From Propionibacteriaceae bacterium UBA6122 (lineage in GTDB: Bacteria > Actinomycetota > Actinomycetes > Propionibacteriales > Propionibacteriaceae), in contig DIVW01000037.1 in assembly GCA_002428365.1 (NCBI GenBank), forward strand, positions 1-19,991: a stretch of DNA of 19,991 bases. Reading direction: 5' to 3'. The notes beneath the pieces are model-generated. The model searched no databases and was not told where the DNA came from. It saw only the letters and a list, made by a program, of their open reading frames with translations. Position 1 is the first letter of the stretch. Each line of letters opens with the position of its first letter. The position numbers were made by a program, and so were the translations under genes. Shown here piece after piece: positions 1-7,223 of this stretch.

Positions 1-1082
1 CGGTCATGATCACCGGCGACCACCCGGTGACCGCCGCGCGGATCGCGTCCGACCTCGGCCTGGTTCAGGTTGGCGCCAAGGCGTTCACCGGCGCCGAACT
101 CGACCAACTTTCCGAGGATGAGTTTCGGCAGGCGACTCGGCAGACCTCCATCTACGCCCGCGTCGCACCAGAGCACAAGCTGCGGATCGTGGACGCTCTG
201 CAGGCCGACCGACACGTGGTGGCGATGACCGGCGATGGCGTGAACGACGCACCAGCGCTCAAGTCAGCCGATATCGGCGTTGCGATGGGGATCACCGGCA
301 CCGAGGTCACCAAAGAGGCCGCAACAATGATCCTGGCCGACGACAACTACGCCACGATCGTTGCGGCCGTTCGTCAGGGTCGGGCCATTTTCGACAACAT
401 CCGCAAGTTCCTGCGCTACCTGTTGTCCTCCAACATGGGCGAGGTCGCGACCGTGTTCTTCGGCGTCGTCCTCGCCGGGGTCATCGGTCTCACCGACGCC
501 AGCGGCTCGGGCGCCATCGTGCTGCCCCTGTTGGCCACCCAGATCTTGTGGATCAATCTGGTGACCGACGCGGCCCCGGCCCTAGCCATGGGCGTCGACC
601 CCGAAGATGGCGACGTCATGGCCCGCAAACCGCGCAGCCCGGACGACCGGATCATCGATCGGCACATGTGGCAGCGGGTGGGGTTCATTGGTCTCACCAT
701 GGGTGCGGTCACCTTGCTCACCATCGACATGTTCCTGCCCGGGGGGCTCATCCCGGGCTCGGATTCGCTCGACGTCGCCCGCACCGCTGGGTTCGTCACG
801 CTCGTCTTCGCCCAGTTGTTCAACGCCTTCAACGCCCGCTCCGACCTGAACTCCGCGTTTCGCCACCCATTCAACAACAAGTGGCTTTGGGGCTCGGTCC
901 TGTTCGGAGTCGCCTCGCAGGTCGCCGTAGTGGAGGTGCCCGTTCTGCAGACCGCCTTCGGTACCGCCTCCTTGGACCTGACGCATTGGGCCATCGCCGT
1001 CGGGATGGCGTCGGTCGTCCTTTGGGCCGAGGAACTGGTCAAGATGGTCCGCCGGGCAAAGCGCAATCGAGGGCGCCCCTGA
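1..1082 (+). CDS. Cation-transporting P-type ATPase, Ca2+ (P2) type, 3' part
   Basis: This is the C-terminal part of a P-type ATPase; the reading frame is open at the left edge, so the true start lies outside the window. Counting from the Met at base 6, the P-domain hinge TGDGVNDAPAL is at residues 75-85. It is followed by M5 (SSNMGE, 141-146), M6 (NLVTD, 184-188) and four more hydrophobic segments. The Asn/Glu of M5 and Asn/Thr/Asp of M6 match the Ca2+ ligands of SERCA-type pumps. The M8 ligand that is Glu in SERCA is Gln here (residue 270), as in plasma-membrane Ca2+ pumps. From family knowledge, the likely role is ATP-driven Ca2+ export across the cytoplasmic membrane; a Mn2+ or Na+/K+ specificity is less likely given these ligands. 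The phosphorylation site (DKTGT) and M1-M4 are outside the window. A strong hairpin follows the stop codon after 27 nt. Confidence 0.88.
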   Translation, partial: VMITGDHPVTAARIASDLGLVQVGAKAFTGAELDQLSEDEFRQATRQTSIYARVAPEHKLRIVDALQADRHVVAMTGDGVNDAPALKSADIGVAMGITGTEVTKEAATMILADDNYATIVAAVRQGRAIFDNIRKFLRYLLSSNMGEVATVFFGVVLAGVIGLTDASGSGAIVLPLLATQILWINLVTDAAPALAMGVDPEDGDVMARKPRSPDDRIIDRHMWQRVGFIGLTMGAVTLLTIDMFLPGGLIPGSDSLDVARTAGFVTLVFAQLFNAFNARSDLNSAFRHPFNNKWLWGSVLFGVASQVAVVEVPVLQTAFGTASLDLTHWAIAVGMASVVLWAEELVKMVRRAKRNRGRP

Positions 1083-1109
1083 AGGCGGCCCGCTTCGCCG
1101 AATGCAAGG

Positions 1110-1143
1110 AACCCCCTGCCAGAGTTGCCTCTGACAGGGGGTT
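1110..1143. terminator. Bidirectional terminator hairpin between ATPase and tRNA-Glu
   Basis: AACCCCCTG (1110-1118) pairs with CAGGGGGTT (1135-1143), and CAGAG (1120-1124) pairs with CTCTG (1129-1133) around a TTGC loop, with one internal mismatch. It lies just after the plus-strand ATPase and just after the 3' end of the minus-strand tRNA-Glu, so it can serve both convergent transcripts. The T-runs on either side are short. Confidence 0.8.
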
Positions 1144-1151
1144 TCACCTTG

Positions 1152-1224
1152 TAGCCCCGACGGGATTCGAACCCGCGCTACCGCCTTGAGAGGGCGGCGT
1201 GCTAGGCCACTACACAACGGGGCC
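1152..1224 (-). tRNA. tRNA-Glu (anticodon CTC)
   Basis: The reverse complement folds as a full cloverleaf. The acceptor stem is GGCCCCG with CGGGGCT (terminal G-T wobble). The D-arm is GTGT/GCAC. The anticodon stem CCGCC/GGCGG encloses the loop CTCTCAA, giving anticodon CTC (Glu). The T-arm has the TTCGAAT loop, and the discriminator is A. The 3' CCA is not encoded. It is 73 nt long and lies downstream of tRNA-Gln on the same strand, so the two are probably co-transcribed. Confidence 0.96.
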
Positions 1225-1242
1225 AATCGCGGTGTTGCTTAC

Positions 1243-1317
1243 GCAACGCCAGCGAAGACTAGCGCACCAGCAACGCCAGCATGAAACTGCCAACGCAGCG
1301 CATCTTCACTGCGTTGG
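1243..1317. repeat. Short repeats and hairpins in the tRNA-Gln/tRNA-Glu spacer
   Basis: The 89-bp spacer holds an 11-bp direct repeat, GCAACGCCAGC, at 1243-1253 and 1270-1280, and a related CAACGCAGC at 1291-1299. A perfect 9-bp inverted repeat, CCAACGCAG (1290-1298) with CTGCGTTGG (1309-1317), has a 10-nt loop and runs into the last four bases of tRNA-Gln. A second hairpin (1231-1238 with 1243-1250, loop TTAC, one G-T) sits just upstream of tRNA-Glu in transcription order. These could be processing or termination structures; no function is established by the sequence. Confidence 0.6.
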
Positions 1318-1385
1318 GGTACTAGGACTCGAACCTAGACTGACGGAATCAGAATCCGGCGGGCTGCCAATTACCCCATACCCCA
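1314..1385 (-). tRNA. tRNA-Gln (anticodon CTG)
   Basis: The reverse complement forms a cloverleaf with acceptor stem TGGGGTA/TACCCCA and D-stem GGGT/GCCC. The anticodon loop TTCTGAT gives CTG (Gln), the T-arm has loop TTCGAGT, and the discriminator is A. The 5' end TGGGGTA is typical of bacterial tRNA-Gln. The outermost anticodon-stem pair (position 27-43) is a C-T mismatch. CCA is not encoded. It is 72 nt long. No convincing -35/-10 pair was found in the 108 bp upstream. Confidence 0.96.
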
Positions 1386-1441
1386 TCGTCTATCAGTAGT
1401 CACTTCAGCCGGATCACGGCCCTTGCGCCACTCATAGACTT

Positions 1442-1461
1442 GCTGGCCCGGTGAGGCCAGC
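1442..1461 (-). terminator. Hairpin downstream of the CPBP protease gene
   Basis: GCTGGCC (1442-1448) and GGCCAGC (1455-1461) form a perfect 7-bp stem with a 6-nt loop, 33 nt after the stop codon of the CPBP gene in the direction of transcription. No strong T-run follows, so it is a weak terminator candidate. The rest of 1386-1493 shows nothing else recognisable. Confidence 0.45.
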
Positions 1462-1493
1462 GACCGCTTACTTTACTAGAGCGGCACTCACCG

Positions 1494-2510
1494 TCAAAAC
1501 CGAGACGCCGGTGTGGTCGTGGCCAACCTCATCCGCTTGGCCAACCAGATTGCCGCGACCGCAAAGAGGACAAAAGCGGCCAGGATCGTCACCAGCCCCA
1601 GCCAGTCCACTGACCGTTGGGTGTAGGTGGCCACCATGGTGCCCGACAGGGCGGCGTAGCCGAAGGTGATCATGTTGTTCACCACGTGGGCTGCGATGCT
1701 GGCCTCCAAACCGCCGGTCTTCACCACCAACCAACCGGCCAGCAGACCGAAGCCCAACGGGTAGAGGAGGGCCGGCAGATTCTGTGAAGGATGCACCAGC
1801 GTAAAGATGATCGCCGAACCGACAATCCCTGCCCAGCTGGGGAACTCCTTGGCCAACCAGTCGCCCACCTTCGCCAGCGGGCCGTCCTTATCCAGGTCAG
1901 CGGGACGGAGGTCCACCGCGGTGCTCGAGATGGCTTGCATCAGGTAGCCCCGAAACACGTACTCCTCGCCAGCGGCCTGCAGCGGCGTCACCAACACGAT
2001 CACCAGCAGGAACCAGCCCCAATCAGCCTCTGGTCGAAACGTCCACTCCTGACCGATGCGACTCAGCGCCCACACCCCGCCGATCACGACCACGGCAGCG
2101 ACTAGCGCCAGCAACGCGTAGCGCCACCGGAAGCCTGGTTGCACCGAATGCAGCCAGCGCGGACGAAACCGGTTCACGAACAGCACCAAGGCCAGCGTCA
2201 CCGGGATCATCGCGGCGAGCCCCAGCTGAGCGGCTGCCATTCCCGCCGGGATGGCGAAGGTGGCCGCGGCCGCACTGTAGGTGGCCCAGTCCCCCGGCGA
2301 ACCCGACATCACATAGAAGAGGCTCAGCGCTGACCGGGTGACAACCGCAGGAATCGTCCACAGCAACATCAGCACCAACATGGCGCCGCCGATGCCCAAG
2401 GCGATCTGGCGCAGCCCGGAAAAGCCCGGATCCTCAATCCTCAGGCTGCGGGCGTACGACACCCCAGGAGCTGGCTCGAAACGGACGAACCGGTCCAGGA
2501 AGCTGGCCAT
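1494..2510 (-). CDS. CPBP-family intramembrane glutamic protease (type II CAAX-like)
   Basis: A polytopic membrane protein of 338 aa with about 7-8 hydrophobic segments, the first near residue 40. The three hallmarks of CPBP/Abi proteases are present (numbered from the first of two adjacent Met): EEYVFRGYL (183-191, the EExxxR motif), a His in FTLVHPSQN (241) and AAHVVNN (His276, Asn279-280). The family cleaves within membranes; in bacteria it is linked to protein maturation, bacteriocin immunity or stress signalling, and the substrate here is unknown. Two adjacent ATGs exist at 2513 and 2510. A strong GAGGAGG lies only 1 nt from the first but 4 nt from the second, so 2510 was chosen. That start shares its A with the TGA of the upstream FAH-family gene, which indicates translational coupling in one operon. 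Its position, where gltX lies in the mycobacterial order, is noted separately. Confidence 0.88.
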   Translation of the reverse strand: MASFLDRFVRFEPAPGVSYARSLRIEDPGFSGLRQIALGIGGAMLVLMLLWTIPAVVTRSALSLFYVMSGSPGDWATYSAAAATFAIPAGMAAAQLGLAAMIPVTLALVLFVNRFRPRWLHSVQPGFRWRYALLALVAAVVVIGGVWALSRIGQEWTFRPEADWGWFLLVIVLVTPLQAAGEEYVFRGYLMQAISSTAVDLRPADLDKDGPLAKVGDWLAKEFPSWAGIVGSAIIFTLVHPSQNLPALLYPLGFGLLAGWLVVKTGGLEASIAAHVVNNMITFGYAALSGTMVATYTQRSVDWLGLVTILAAFVLFAVAAIWLAKRMRLATTTPASRF

Positions 2511-3313
2511 CATGCCTCCTCGCTGACGACCGGATTGGTCAGCGTGCCAATTCCCGAAATGGTCACGCTCACGGAGTCGCCAGGGTTCATCGGTCCAACC
2601 CCGGACGGGGTGCCGGTCAGGATCACGTCGCCGGGCAGCAGGGTGGTGAACCCGGAGATGTGCGCGATCAGTTCGGGAATCGAGTGCACCAAATCGGCGG
2701 TGTTGCCCGACTGCCGCAACTCGCCATTCAATGTGGTGGTGATCTCCAGGTGGGCGGCTTCACCGGGTTCGAGGTGAGTCGAGATCCACGGACCCAACGG
2801 GCAGAAGGTGTCGAAACCCTTGGCTCGAGCCCACTGGCCATCGCTGGCCTGCAGGTCGCGGGCGGTGATGTCGTTGGCGACGGTGTACCCGAAGATGACC
2901 TCCGCTGCCCGCTCCGGCGGCACTCGCCGACAGATCCGACCGATGACCACGGCCAACTCACCTTCGAAATGCAGGTTGCTGGTTTCGACCGGGTACACGA
3001 TCGGCTCGCCGGGACCGATCACAGCGGTGTTCGGTTTGAAGAAAACCAGCGGAGTCCCGGGCACCTCGACGCCTCGCTCAGCGGCATGGTCGGCGTAGTT
3101 ACGTCCGATACCTAGGACCTTGCTGCGCGGAATAACCGGCGAGACCAATCGGACCTCAGCCAGGTCAAGCCGTTCCCCCGTGTAGTTCACCGGGCCAGCG
3201 AGTGGATCCCCGCTCACCACCGCGATGGTTTCTGGGTTCGACCCCTGGTCCTCGGCCAGTTCGACCACTCCGAAAGTTGGGTCGCCCTGGGCCACGAATC
3301 TGGCAATACGCAT
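2510..3313 (-). CDS. Fumarylacetoacetate hydrolase (FAH) family protein
   Basis: A 267-aa soluble enzyme of the FAH superfamily. Visible signatures are the N-terminal start MRIARF, GIGRNYADHAAE (residues 68-79), the metal-binding HFEGELAVVIG (Glu117 and Glu119), ANDITARDLQ (Asp148) and GDVILTGTPSGVG near the C-terminus. Family members include 2-hydroxyhepta-2,4-diene-1,7-dioate isomerase, acylpyruvases and oxaloacetate decarboxylases, all acting on C-C bonds or tautomers of 2-oxo acids with Mg2+ or Mn2+; the substrate here cannot be told from sequence. A homologous gene sits beside gltX/leuB in mycobacteria (Rv2993c-type). An in-frame GTG exists at 3322, but the ATG at 3313 fits the family N-terminus. 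A TAGGGT box lies 7 nt upstream of it, so the mRNA is probably leaderless. The stop overlaps the start of the downstream protease gene. Confidence 0.88.
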   Translation of the reverse strand: MRIARFVAQGDPTFGVVELAEDQGSNPETIAVVSGDPLAGPVNYTGERLDLAEVRLVSPVIPRSKVLGIGRNYADHAAERGVEVPGTPLVFFKPNTAVIGPGEPIVYPVETSNLHFEGELAVVIGRICRRVPPERAAEVIFGYTVANDITARDLQASDGQWARAKGFDTFCPLGPWISTHLEPGEAAHLEITTTLNGELRQSGNTADLVHSIPELIAHISGFTTLLPGDVILTGTPSGVGPMNPGDSVSVTISGIGTLTNPVVSEEA

Positions 3314-3320
3314 GGCGCAC

Positions 3321-3348
3321 ACCCTAGCCGCCCAACCAGCCTGACCAA
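3321..3348 (-). promoter_or_regulatory. Probable leaderless promoter of the FAH-CPBP operon
   Basis: On the minus strand TTGGTC (3348-3343) and TAGGGT (3326-3321) are separated by 16 nt. The ATG follows the TAGGGT after 7 nt, which places the expected transcription start at or next to the start codon. Confidence 0.5.
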
Positions 3349-3370
3349 CTCATCGACCCCGGCACCGAAA

Positions 3371-3412
3371 CACCCCTCGGAGTGGCTGTCCGCTCAGCCA
3401 CTCCGAGGGGTG
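3371..3412 (-). terminator. Terminator of hcp
   Basis: A perfect 17-bp inverted repeat, arms 3371-3387 and 3396-3412, with an 8-nt loop. On the minus strand the stem is followed by GTTTCGG. It lies 49 nt after the hcp stop and upstream of the FAH operon promoter, so it insulates the two minus-strand units. Confidence 0.85.
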
Positions 3413-3460
3413 CTGCTCCCCCGGCCCAGTGCCCCCACACCAGAGCCGAGGGCGATCAGC

Positions 3461-5050
3461 TCAGACCAGTACCGGACGCATCGCCGCCAGGTCGGCTTCG
3501 ACGGTGCTGGTGGGACGAAGCCCGAACTCGCTCACCAGAACCGCCAGCACCTCCGGCGAAACGAACGCCGGCAGACTGGGGCCGAGGTAGATGTTCTTTA
3601 CCCCCAGCGCCAAGAGGCTGAGCAGGACGCAGACCGCCTTCTGCTCGTACCACGAAAGCACCAGCGAAAGCGGTAGCTCGTTGATCCCAATGTCGAAGGC
3701 CTCCGCCAGGGCGCTGGCGACCTTCACCGCTGAGTAGGCGTCATTGCACTGCCCCATATCGAGCATCCGCGGCAGGCCCCCAACGGTGCCCAGGTCGAGG
3801 TCATTGAACCTGAACTTGCCGCAGGCAAGCGTCAACACGATGCTGTCGGCAGGGGTCTGCTCCACCAGGTCGGTGAAGTAGTTGCGACCGTGCAGGGCAC
3901 CATCGCAGCCGCCCACCAGATAGATGTGCTTCAGATCACCGGCCTTGATGGCCTCGATCACCACATCGGCCACGCCCAGCACAGCGTGGTGACCGAACCC
4001 GGTGGTCAGCTCATTGCCGCCGTTGATGCCGGAGAACATCTTCGGCTCACTCCAACCGCCGAGTTCGATCGCTTTGGCGATCACGGCAGCGAAGTCTTTG
4101 GTGCCGTCGGCTGCCGCTGGCACATGAGCGACCCCCGGGTGCGCGACCATCGCAGTGGTGAAGATGTTGGGCGCGTAGGCCGGCAGCGGGGGCATTAGGC
4201 AGTTGGTGGTGAACAGGAAGGCCCCGGGGACGCCCAGGAACTCCTTGCGCTGGTTCTGCCAGGCGGTGCCGAAGTGACCCTTCAGGCAGGTGTATTTCCG
4301 CAGTTCCGGGTAGGCGTGGCCGGGCAGCATCTCGCCGTGGGTGTAGATGGCCACCCCAGCGGTCTCGCACTGCTCGGCGAGCATCTTCAGGTCGTGCAGA
4401 TCATGACCGGTGACCACAATGAACGGGCCGGGCTGCACCTCCATGGTCACCGTGGTGGGCTCGGGATTGCCGTAGCTGCCGGTGTTGGCCTGATCCAACA
4501 GCTCCAGGCAGCGGAAGTTCACCATGCCGAAGTCGTGCAGCAGCTCCAGCCAGGTGCCCACCTCGTGTGAGCGGGACGCGGCCGCCAGACCGCTGATCAG
4601 CCAGCCGTCGACGCTCGCATCGCGGAAGCCGAGCACGTGGGCATGGTGGGCGTAGGCGGCCATCCCGCGCAGTCCAATAACGAGCAGTGCCCGCAGGGAC
4701 GGCTCAGCGCCACCAACCGTGAAGATCTTGTCGGGCCCGGAGACCGCATCCAGGGTGGTGTCAGCCCCGGCGGTGATTTCCCGGCGCTTGGCGTCGATCT
4801 CATCGGCCAGCTGGTTGCAGGCATCACCATCGAAGCTGACATTGGTGACCGTGGTGAACAGACCTTCCATGAAGGTCACCGCCAGCTCGGCATCCCGTCC
4901 GGTGCCCTCGGCGGCCACGGCGAGCTTCATGAGCTCGTAGGTGATGCGGTCTTGTGCGTCAGAGGTCTCAGCGGTCTTGCCGCAGTTGCTGACGTCGAGG
5001 CAGGCCGCCCCGCCAACCGTTTGCTCGCACTGGAAACAGAACATACCCAT
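3461..5050 (-). CDS. hcp: Hydroxylamine reductase / hybrid-cluster protein (class I)
   Basis: A 529-aa cytoplasmic iron-sulfur protein. The N-terminal cysteines C5-x2-C8-x8-C17-x5-C23 match class I Hcp, whose proximal cluster is [4Fe-4S], rather than the E. coli-type spacing. All hybrid-cluster ligands are visible: His216 (GHDLHDL), Glu240 (THGEM), Cys284 (TNCLMPP), the persulfide-type Cys382 (GGCDG), Cys410 (LACGKFRFN), Cys435 (MGQCND) and Glu469 (WYEQK). Family knowledge: Hcp reduces NO to N2O and hydroxylamine to ammonia, and can act as a protein S-nitrosylase in nitrosative stress. A longer open frame reaches 5128, but the ATG at 5050 gives the family N-terminus (MGMFCFQCEQT) and has AGGAAGG 10 nt upstream. 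No gene for the NADH oxidoreductase partner Hcr is adjacent. It is transcribed divergently from a CRP/FNR regulator and ends at a strong terminator. Confidence 0.95.
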   Translation of the reverse strand: MGMFCFQCEQTVGGAACLDVSNCGKTAETSDAQDRITYELMKLAVAAEGTGRDAELAVTFMEGLFTTVTNVSFDGDACNQLADEIDAKRREITAGADTTLDAVSGPDKIFTVGGAEPSLRALLVIGLRGMAAYAHHAHVLGFRDASVDGWLISGLAAASRSHEVGTWLELLHDFGMVNFRCLELLDQANTGSYGNPEPTTVTMEVQPGPFIVVTGHDLHDLKMLAEQCETAGVAIYTHGEMLPGHAYPELRKYTCLKGHFGTAWQNQRKEFLGVPGAFLFTTNCLMPPLPAYAPNIFTTAMVAHPGVAHVPAAADGTKDFAAVIAKAIELGGWSEPKMFSGINGGNELTTGFGHHAVLGVADVVIEAIKAGDLKHIYLVGGCDGALHGRNYFTDLVEQTPADSIVLTLACGKFRFNDLDLGTVGGLPRMLDMGQCNDAYSAVKVASALAEAFDIGINELPLSLVLSWYEQKAVCVLLSLLALGVKNIYLGPSLPAFVSPEVLAVLVSEFGLRPTSTVEADLAAMRPVLV

Positions 5051-5166
5051 GCTGGAAATGCCTTCCTGGTAAGGAGTAATGCGCCCGAATGTGGCGTTTC
5101 TTCGGCCAAAGGCTAGATTCGTCGACACTCGGGCGTCTGTCGCCCGGGCAACACTTTGGAGGCCGG
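5051..5166. promoter_or_regulatory. Shared divergent control region of hcp and the CRP/FNR regulator
   Basis: This 116-bp gap must carry both promoters. TAGATT (5114-5119) is a possible -10 for the regulator. Just upstream is a near-palindrome, CTTCGGCCAAAG (5100-5111, one mismatched pair), and a wider imperfect inverted repeat pairs GCCCGAA (5083-5089) with TTCGGCC (5101-5107). A perfect inverted repeat, CGGGCG (5130-5135) with CGCCCG (5141-5146), lies in the regulator's leader. No canonical FNR box (TTGAT-N4-ATCAA) or CRP box is present. Which palindrome is the operator is a guess. Confidence 0.35.
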
Positions 5167-5889
5167 GTGAGCGAAGGCAGCGCCGCGTTCGACGCGACAG
5201 GTTCGCCAGCGGCAGGTGATGGGCAGGGCTTCGTCGACTCGGTGCTCGGCCACGGCTTGGCTGCCGATGACCTCGCCCGGCTGCTCGCCGACGGCTACGC
5301 CCGGTTGGCCAGTTGGCCGACCGGCGCGGTGCTGGCCCATCGCGCCGAGCCCCAACGCGAGTTCTTTGTGGTGCTTTCAGGCCGCCTTCAGGTCATCCGC
5401 ACCCGAACCGACGGCAGCCGACACATCATCGATGTGGTGAACACCGGCGGCGCCTGTGGCGCGGTGACCGCTTTCGCCGCCAAACCGCGCTGGCCAGCCG
5501 ACGTCCACGCCGCCCGGGCCAGCCGGGTGCTGGTCGTCGATACCCGGGAGTTGCTCTCCGATGCCGCCCCGCAGCCGCTGCGGCAGCGCCTGCTGCAGAA
5601 CTGCGTCCAGCTGCTCGCCGACCGGGCCCGGCACCTGAACTCTCGCGGGGAACTGCTCACCCGTCGCGGCCTTCGGGCGCGGCTGGCGTTCTACCTGGTC
5701 CGAACCGCCGACGCCAATGGACGGGTGGCGCCTTCGCTCACTCGGCAGGAACTGGCCGACCATCTCCAAGTGTCGCGGGCTTCGATGACCCGCGAACTCG
5801 GCCGGATGGCCGATGAGGGCCTACTGGCCATCGACGGGCGCACCTTCCAGTTGCTAGATGCTGGCGCGCTCAAAGACCTGTCGCGCTAG
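5167..5889 (+). CDS. CRP/FNR-family transcriptional regulator, probable regulator of hcp
   Basis: A 240-aa protein with an N-terminal cyclic-nucleotide-binding-like beta-barrel (about residues 54-125, with EFFVVLSGRLQVIR), a dimer helix (about 140-165) and a C-terminal winged helix-turn-helix (about 191-230, with TRQELADHLQVSRASMTREL). Only two cysteines are present (about 97 and 146), so the FNR [4Fe-4S] motif is missing. The recognition helix has SRASMTR where CRP has SRETVGR, so the Glu that reads the TGTGA half-site is replaced by Ala. The frame is open from 5089, but the GTG at 5167 has TTTGGAGG 4 nt upstream and gives a normal family length. Its divergence from hcp suggests an HcpR- or DNR-like role sensing NO or redox state; this is inference. 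deoA follows 45 bp later but appears to have its own promoter. Confidence 0.85.
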   Translation: MSEGSAAFDATGSPAAGDGQGFVDSVLGHGLAADDLARLLADGYARLASWPTGAVLAHRAEPQREFFVVLSGRLQVIRTRTDGSRHIIDVVNTGGACGAVTAFAAKPRWPADVHAARASRVLVVDTRELLSDAAPQPLRQRLLQNCVQLLADRARHLNSRGELLTRRGLRARLAFYLVRTADANGRVAPSLTRQELADHLQVSRASMTRELGRMADEGLLAIDGRTFQLLDAGALKDLSR

Positions 5890-5922
5890 CCGCGCTGAGA
5901 TGCGCAAAGCCTGGTCAGGTTC

Positions 5923-5928
5923 TAGGGT
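5923..5928 (+). promoter_or_regulatory. Probable -10 box of leaderless deoA
   Basis: TAGGGT is placed 6 nt upstream of the deoA ATG, the spacing expected when transcription begins at the start codon. No Shine-Dalgarno and no clear -35 are seen. Confidence 0.45.
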
Positions 5929-5934
5929 TCGACT

Positions 5935-7221
5935 ATGAGCAATGTCGCCGATTTCGATGCTGTCGAACTAATCCGGATCAAGCGGGACGGCGGCCGATTG
6001 GCCCCCGAAGCGATCGACTGGTTGATCCGGGCCTACACCGACGGGGTGGTCAGCGATGAGCAGATGTCGGCAATGGCGATGGCGATCTTCTTCCGCGGCC
6101 TGGAGCGCGACGAACTGAGCCGCTGGACCGCAGCCATGATCGCCACTGGGGAGCGGATGGACTTCTCCTCGCTGTCACGTCCCACGGTCGACAAGCACTC
6201 CACCGGCGGGGTCGGCGACAAGATCACGCTGCCACTGGCACCGCTGGTTGCCGCCTGTGGGGCGGCCGTACCGCAGCTCTCCGGACGTGGCCTGGGCCAC
6301 ACCGGCGGCACTCTGGACAAGCTTGAAGCCATTCCCGGTTGGCGGGCCAGCCTGACCAATGCCGAGATGCTGGCACAGCTGGAGGATGTCGGTGCCGTCA
6401 TCTGTGCTGCTGGCGCCGGCCTGGCACCAGCGGATAAGAAGCTGTACGCGCTGCGCGATGTGACGGCCACCATCGAATCAATCCCAATGATCTCCGCCTC
6501 CATCATGAGCAAGAAGATCGCCGAGGGCACCGCCTCCCTGGTGCTGGACGTCAAGACGGGCGCCGGGGCCTTCATGAAGACCGTGGCCAACGCCCAGTCG
6601 CTGGCCCGCACCATGGTTGAGATCGGCCGCGACGCCGGGGTCAACACCGTGGCTCTGATCACCGACATGAACGCCCCGCTGGGCCGCAGTGCCGGCAACG
6701 GGGTCGAAGTCACTGAATCGGTCGAGGTGCTGGCCGGTGGCGGCCCGGCCGATGTGGTTGAGCTCACCGTCGCCCTGGCCGCCGAAATGCTCGCCTGCGC
6801 CGGCATCGATGCTGACCCGGCAGCCGTGCTGGCCTCCGGCAAGGCGATGGACTCCTGGAAGGCGATGATTCGCGCCCAGGGCGGCGATCCGGACGCCGCC
6901 TTGCCCGCCCCGAAGTACACCGAAGTGATCACCGCCGAGGCCGACGGCTACCTGACCTCGATGGACGCGATGGCCGTCGGGCTGGCCGCCTGGCGGTTGG
7001 GTGCTGGTCGGGCCAAGCAGGGCGACCCGGTTCAGGCGGCTGCTGGAGTCACCTGGCACGCCGGGGTCGGCGACCACGTGCGAGCCGGACAGCCATTGTT
7101 CGAGTTGCACACCGACACCGCCGAACGAATCGAGCGGGCCAAGCAGGCGATCACCGACGCGGTCCAGATCGGCGCCGAGGCGCCCGCCGTCAACCCGGTG
7201 GTATTGGAGCGAATCAGCTGA
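5935..7221 (+). CDS. deoA: Thymidine (pyrimidine-nucleoside) phosphorylase
   Basis: A 428-aa cytoplasmic enzyme of nucleoside salvage: (deoxy)pyrimidine nucleoside plus phosphate gives base plus (deoxy)ribose-1-phosphate. The phosphate-binding loop DKHSTGGVGDK (residues 86-96) and the family signature SGRGLGHTGGTLDKLE (116-131) are intact. The N-terminal helical lobe (about 1-65), the central alpha/beta domain and the C-terminal PYNP domain (about 345-428) are all present, and the length is normal. Whether it is strictly thymidine-specific or also uses uridine cannot be told. The neighbouring CRP/FNR-type regulator lies upstream on the same strand but is more simply paired with hcp. The gene ends 2 bp before the stop of the convergent DUF1707-type gene, with no room for a terminator. 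An ATG start at 5935 is supported by the TAGGGT box 6 nt upstream. Confidence 0.95.
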   Translation: MSNVADFDAVELIRIKRDGGRLAPEAIDWLIRAYTDGVVSDEQMSAMAMAIFFRGLERDELSRWTAAMIATGERMDFSSLSRPTVDKHSTGGVGDKITLPLAPLVAACGAAVPQLSGRGLGHTGGTLDKLEAIPGWRASLTNAEMLAQLEDVGAVICAAGAGLAPADKKLYALRDVTATIESIPMISASIMSKKIAEGTASLVLDVKTGAGAFMKTVANAQSLARTMVEIGRDAGVNTVALITDMNAPLGRSAGNGVEVTESVEVLAGGGPADVVELTVALAAEMLACAGIDADPAAVLASGKAMDSWKAMIRAQGGDPDAALPAPKYTEVITAEADGYLTSMDAMAVGLAAWRLGAGRAKQGDPVQAAAGVTWHAGVGDHVRAGQPLFELHTDTAERIERAKQAITDAVQIGAEAPAVNPVVLERIS

Positions 7222-7223
7222 CC

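Noticed and set aside
416..1226. Long open frames antisense to the first ATPase and the tRNA-Glu region
   Set aside because: They are high-GC shadow frames with no recognisable domain; the plus-strand ATPase frame has clear family motifs.
1243..1299. CRISPR-like spacing of the CAACGC repeats
   Set aside because: The repeats are only 9-11 bp, degenerate and three in number; this is not a CRISPR array.
5051..5128. 26-codon N-terminal extension of hcp
   Set aside because: The Hcp family starts right before the CxxC motif, and a ribosome site precedes the ATG at 5050.
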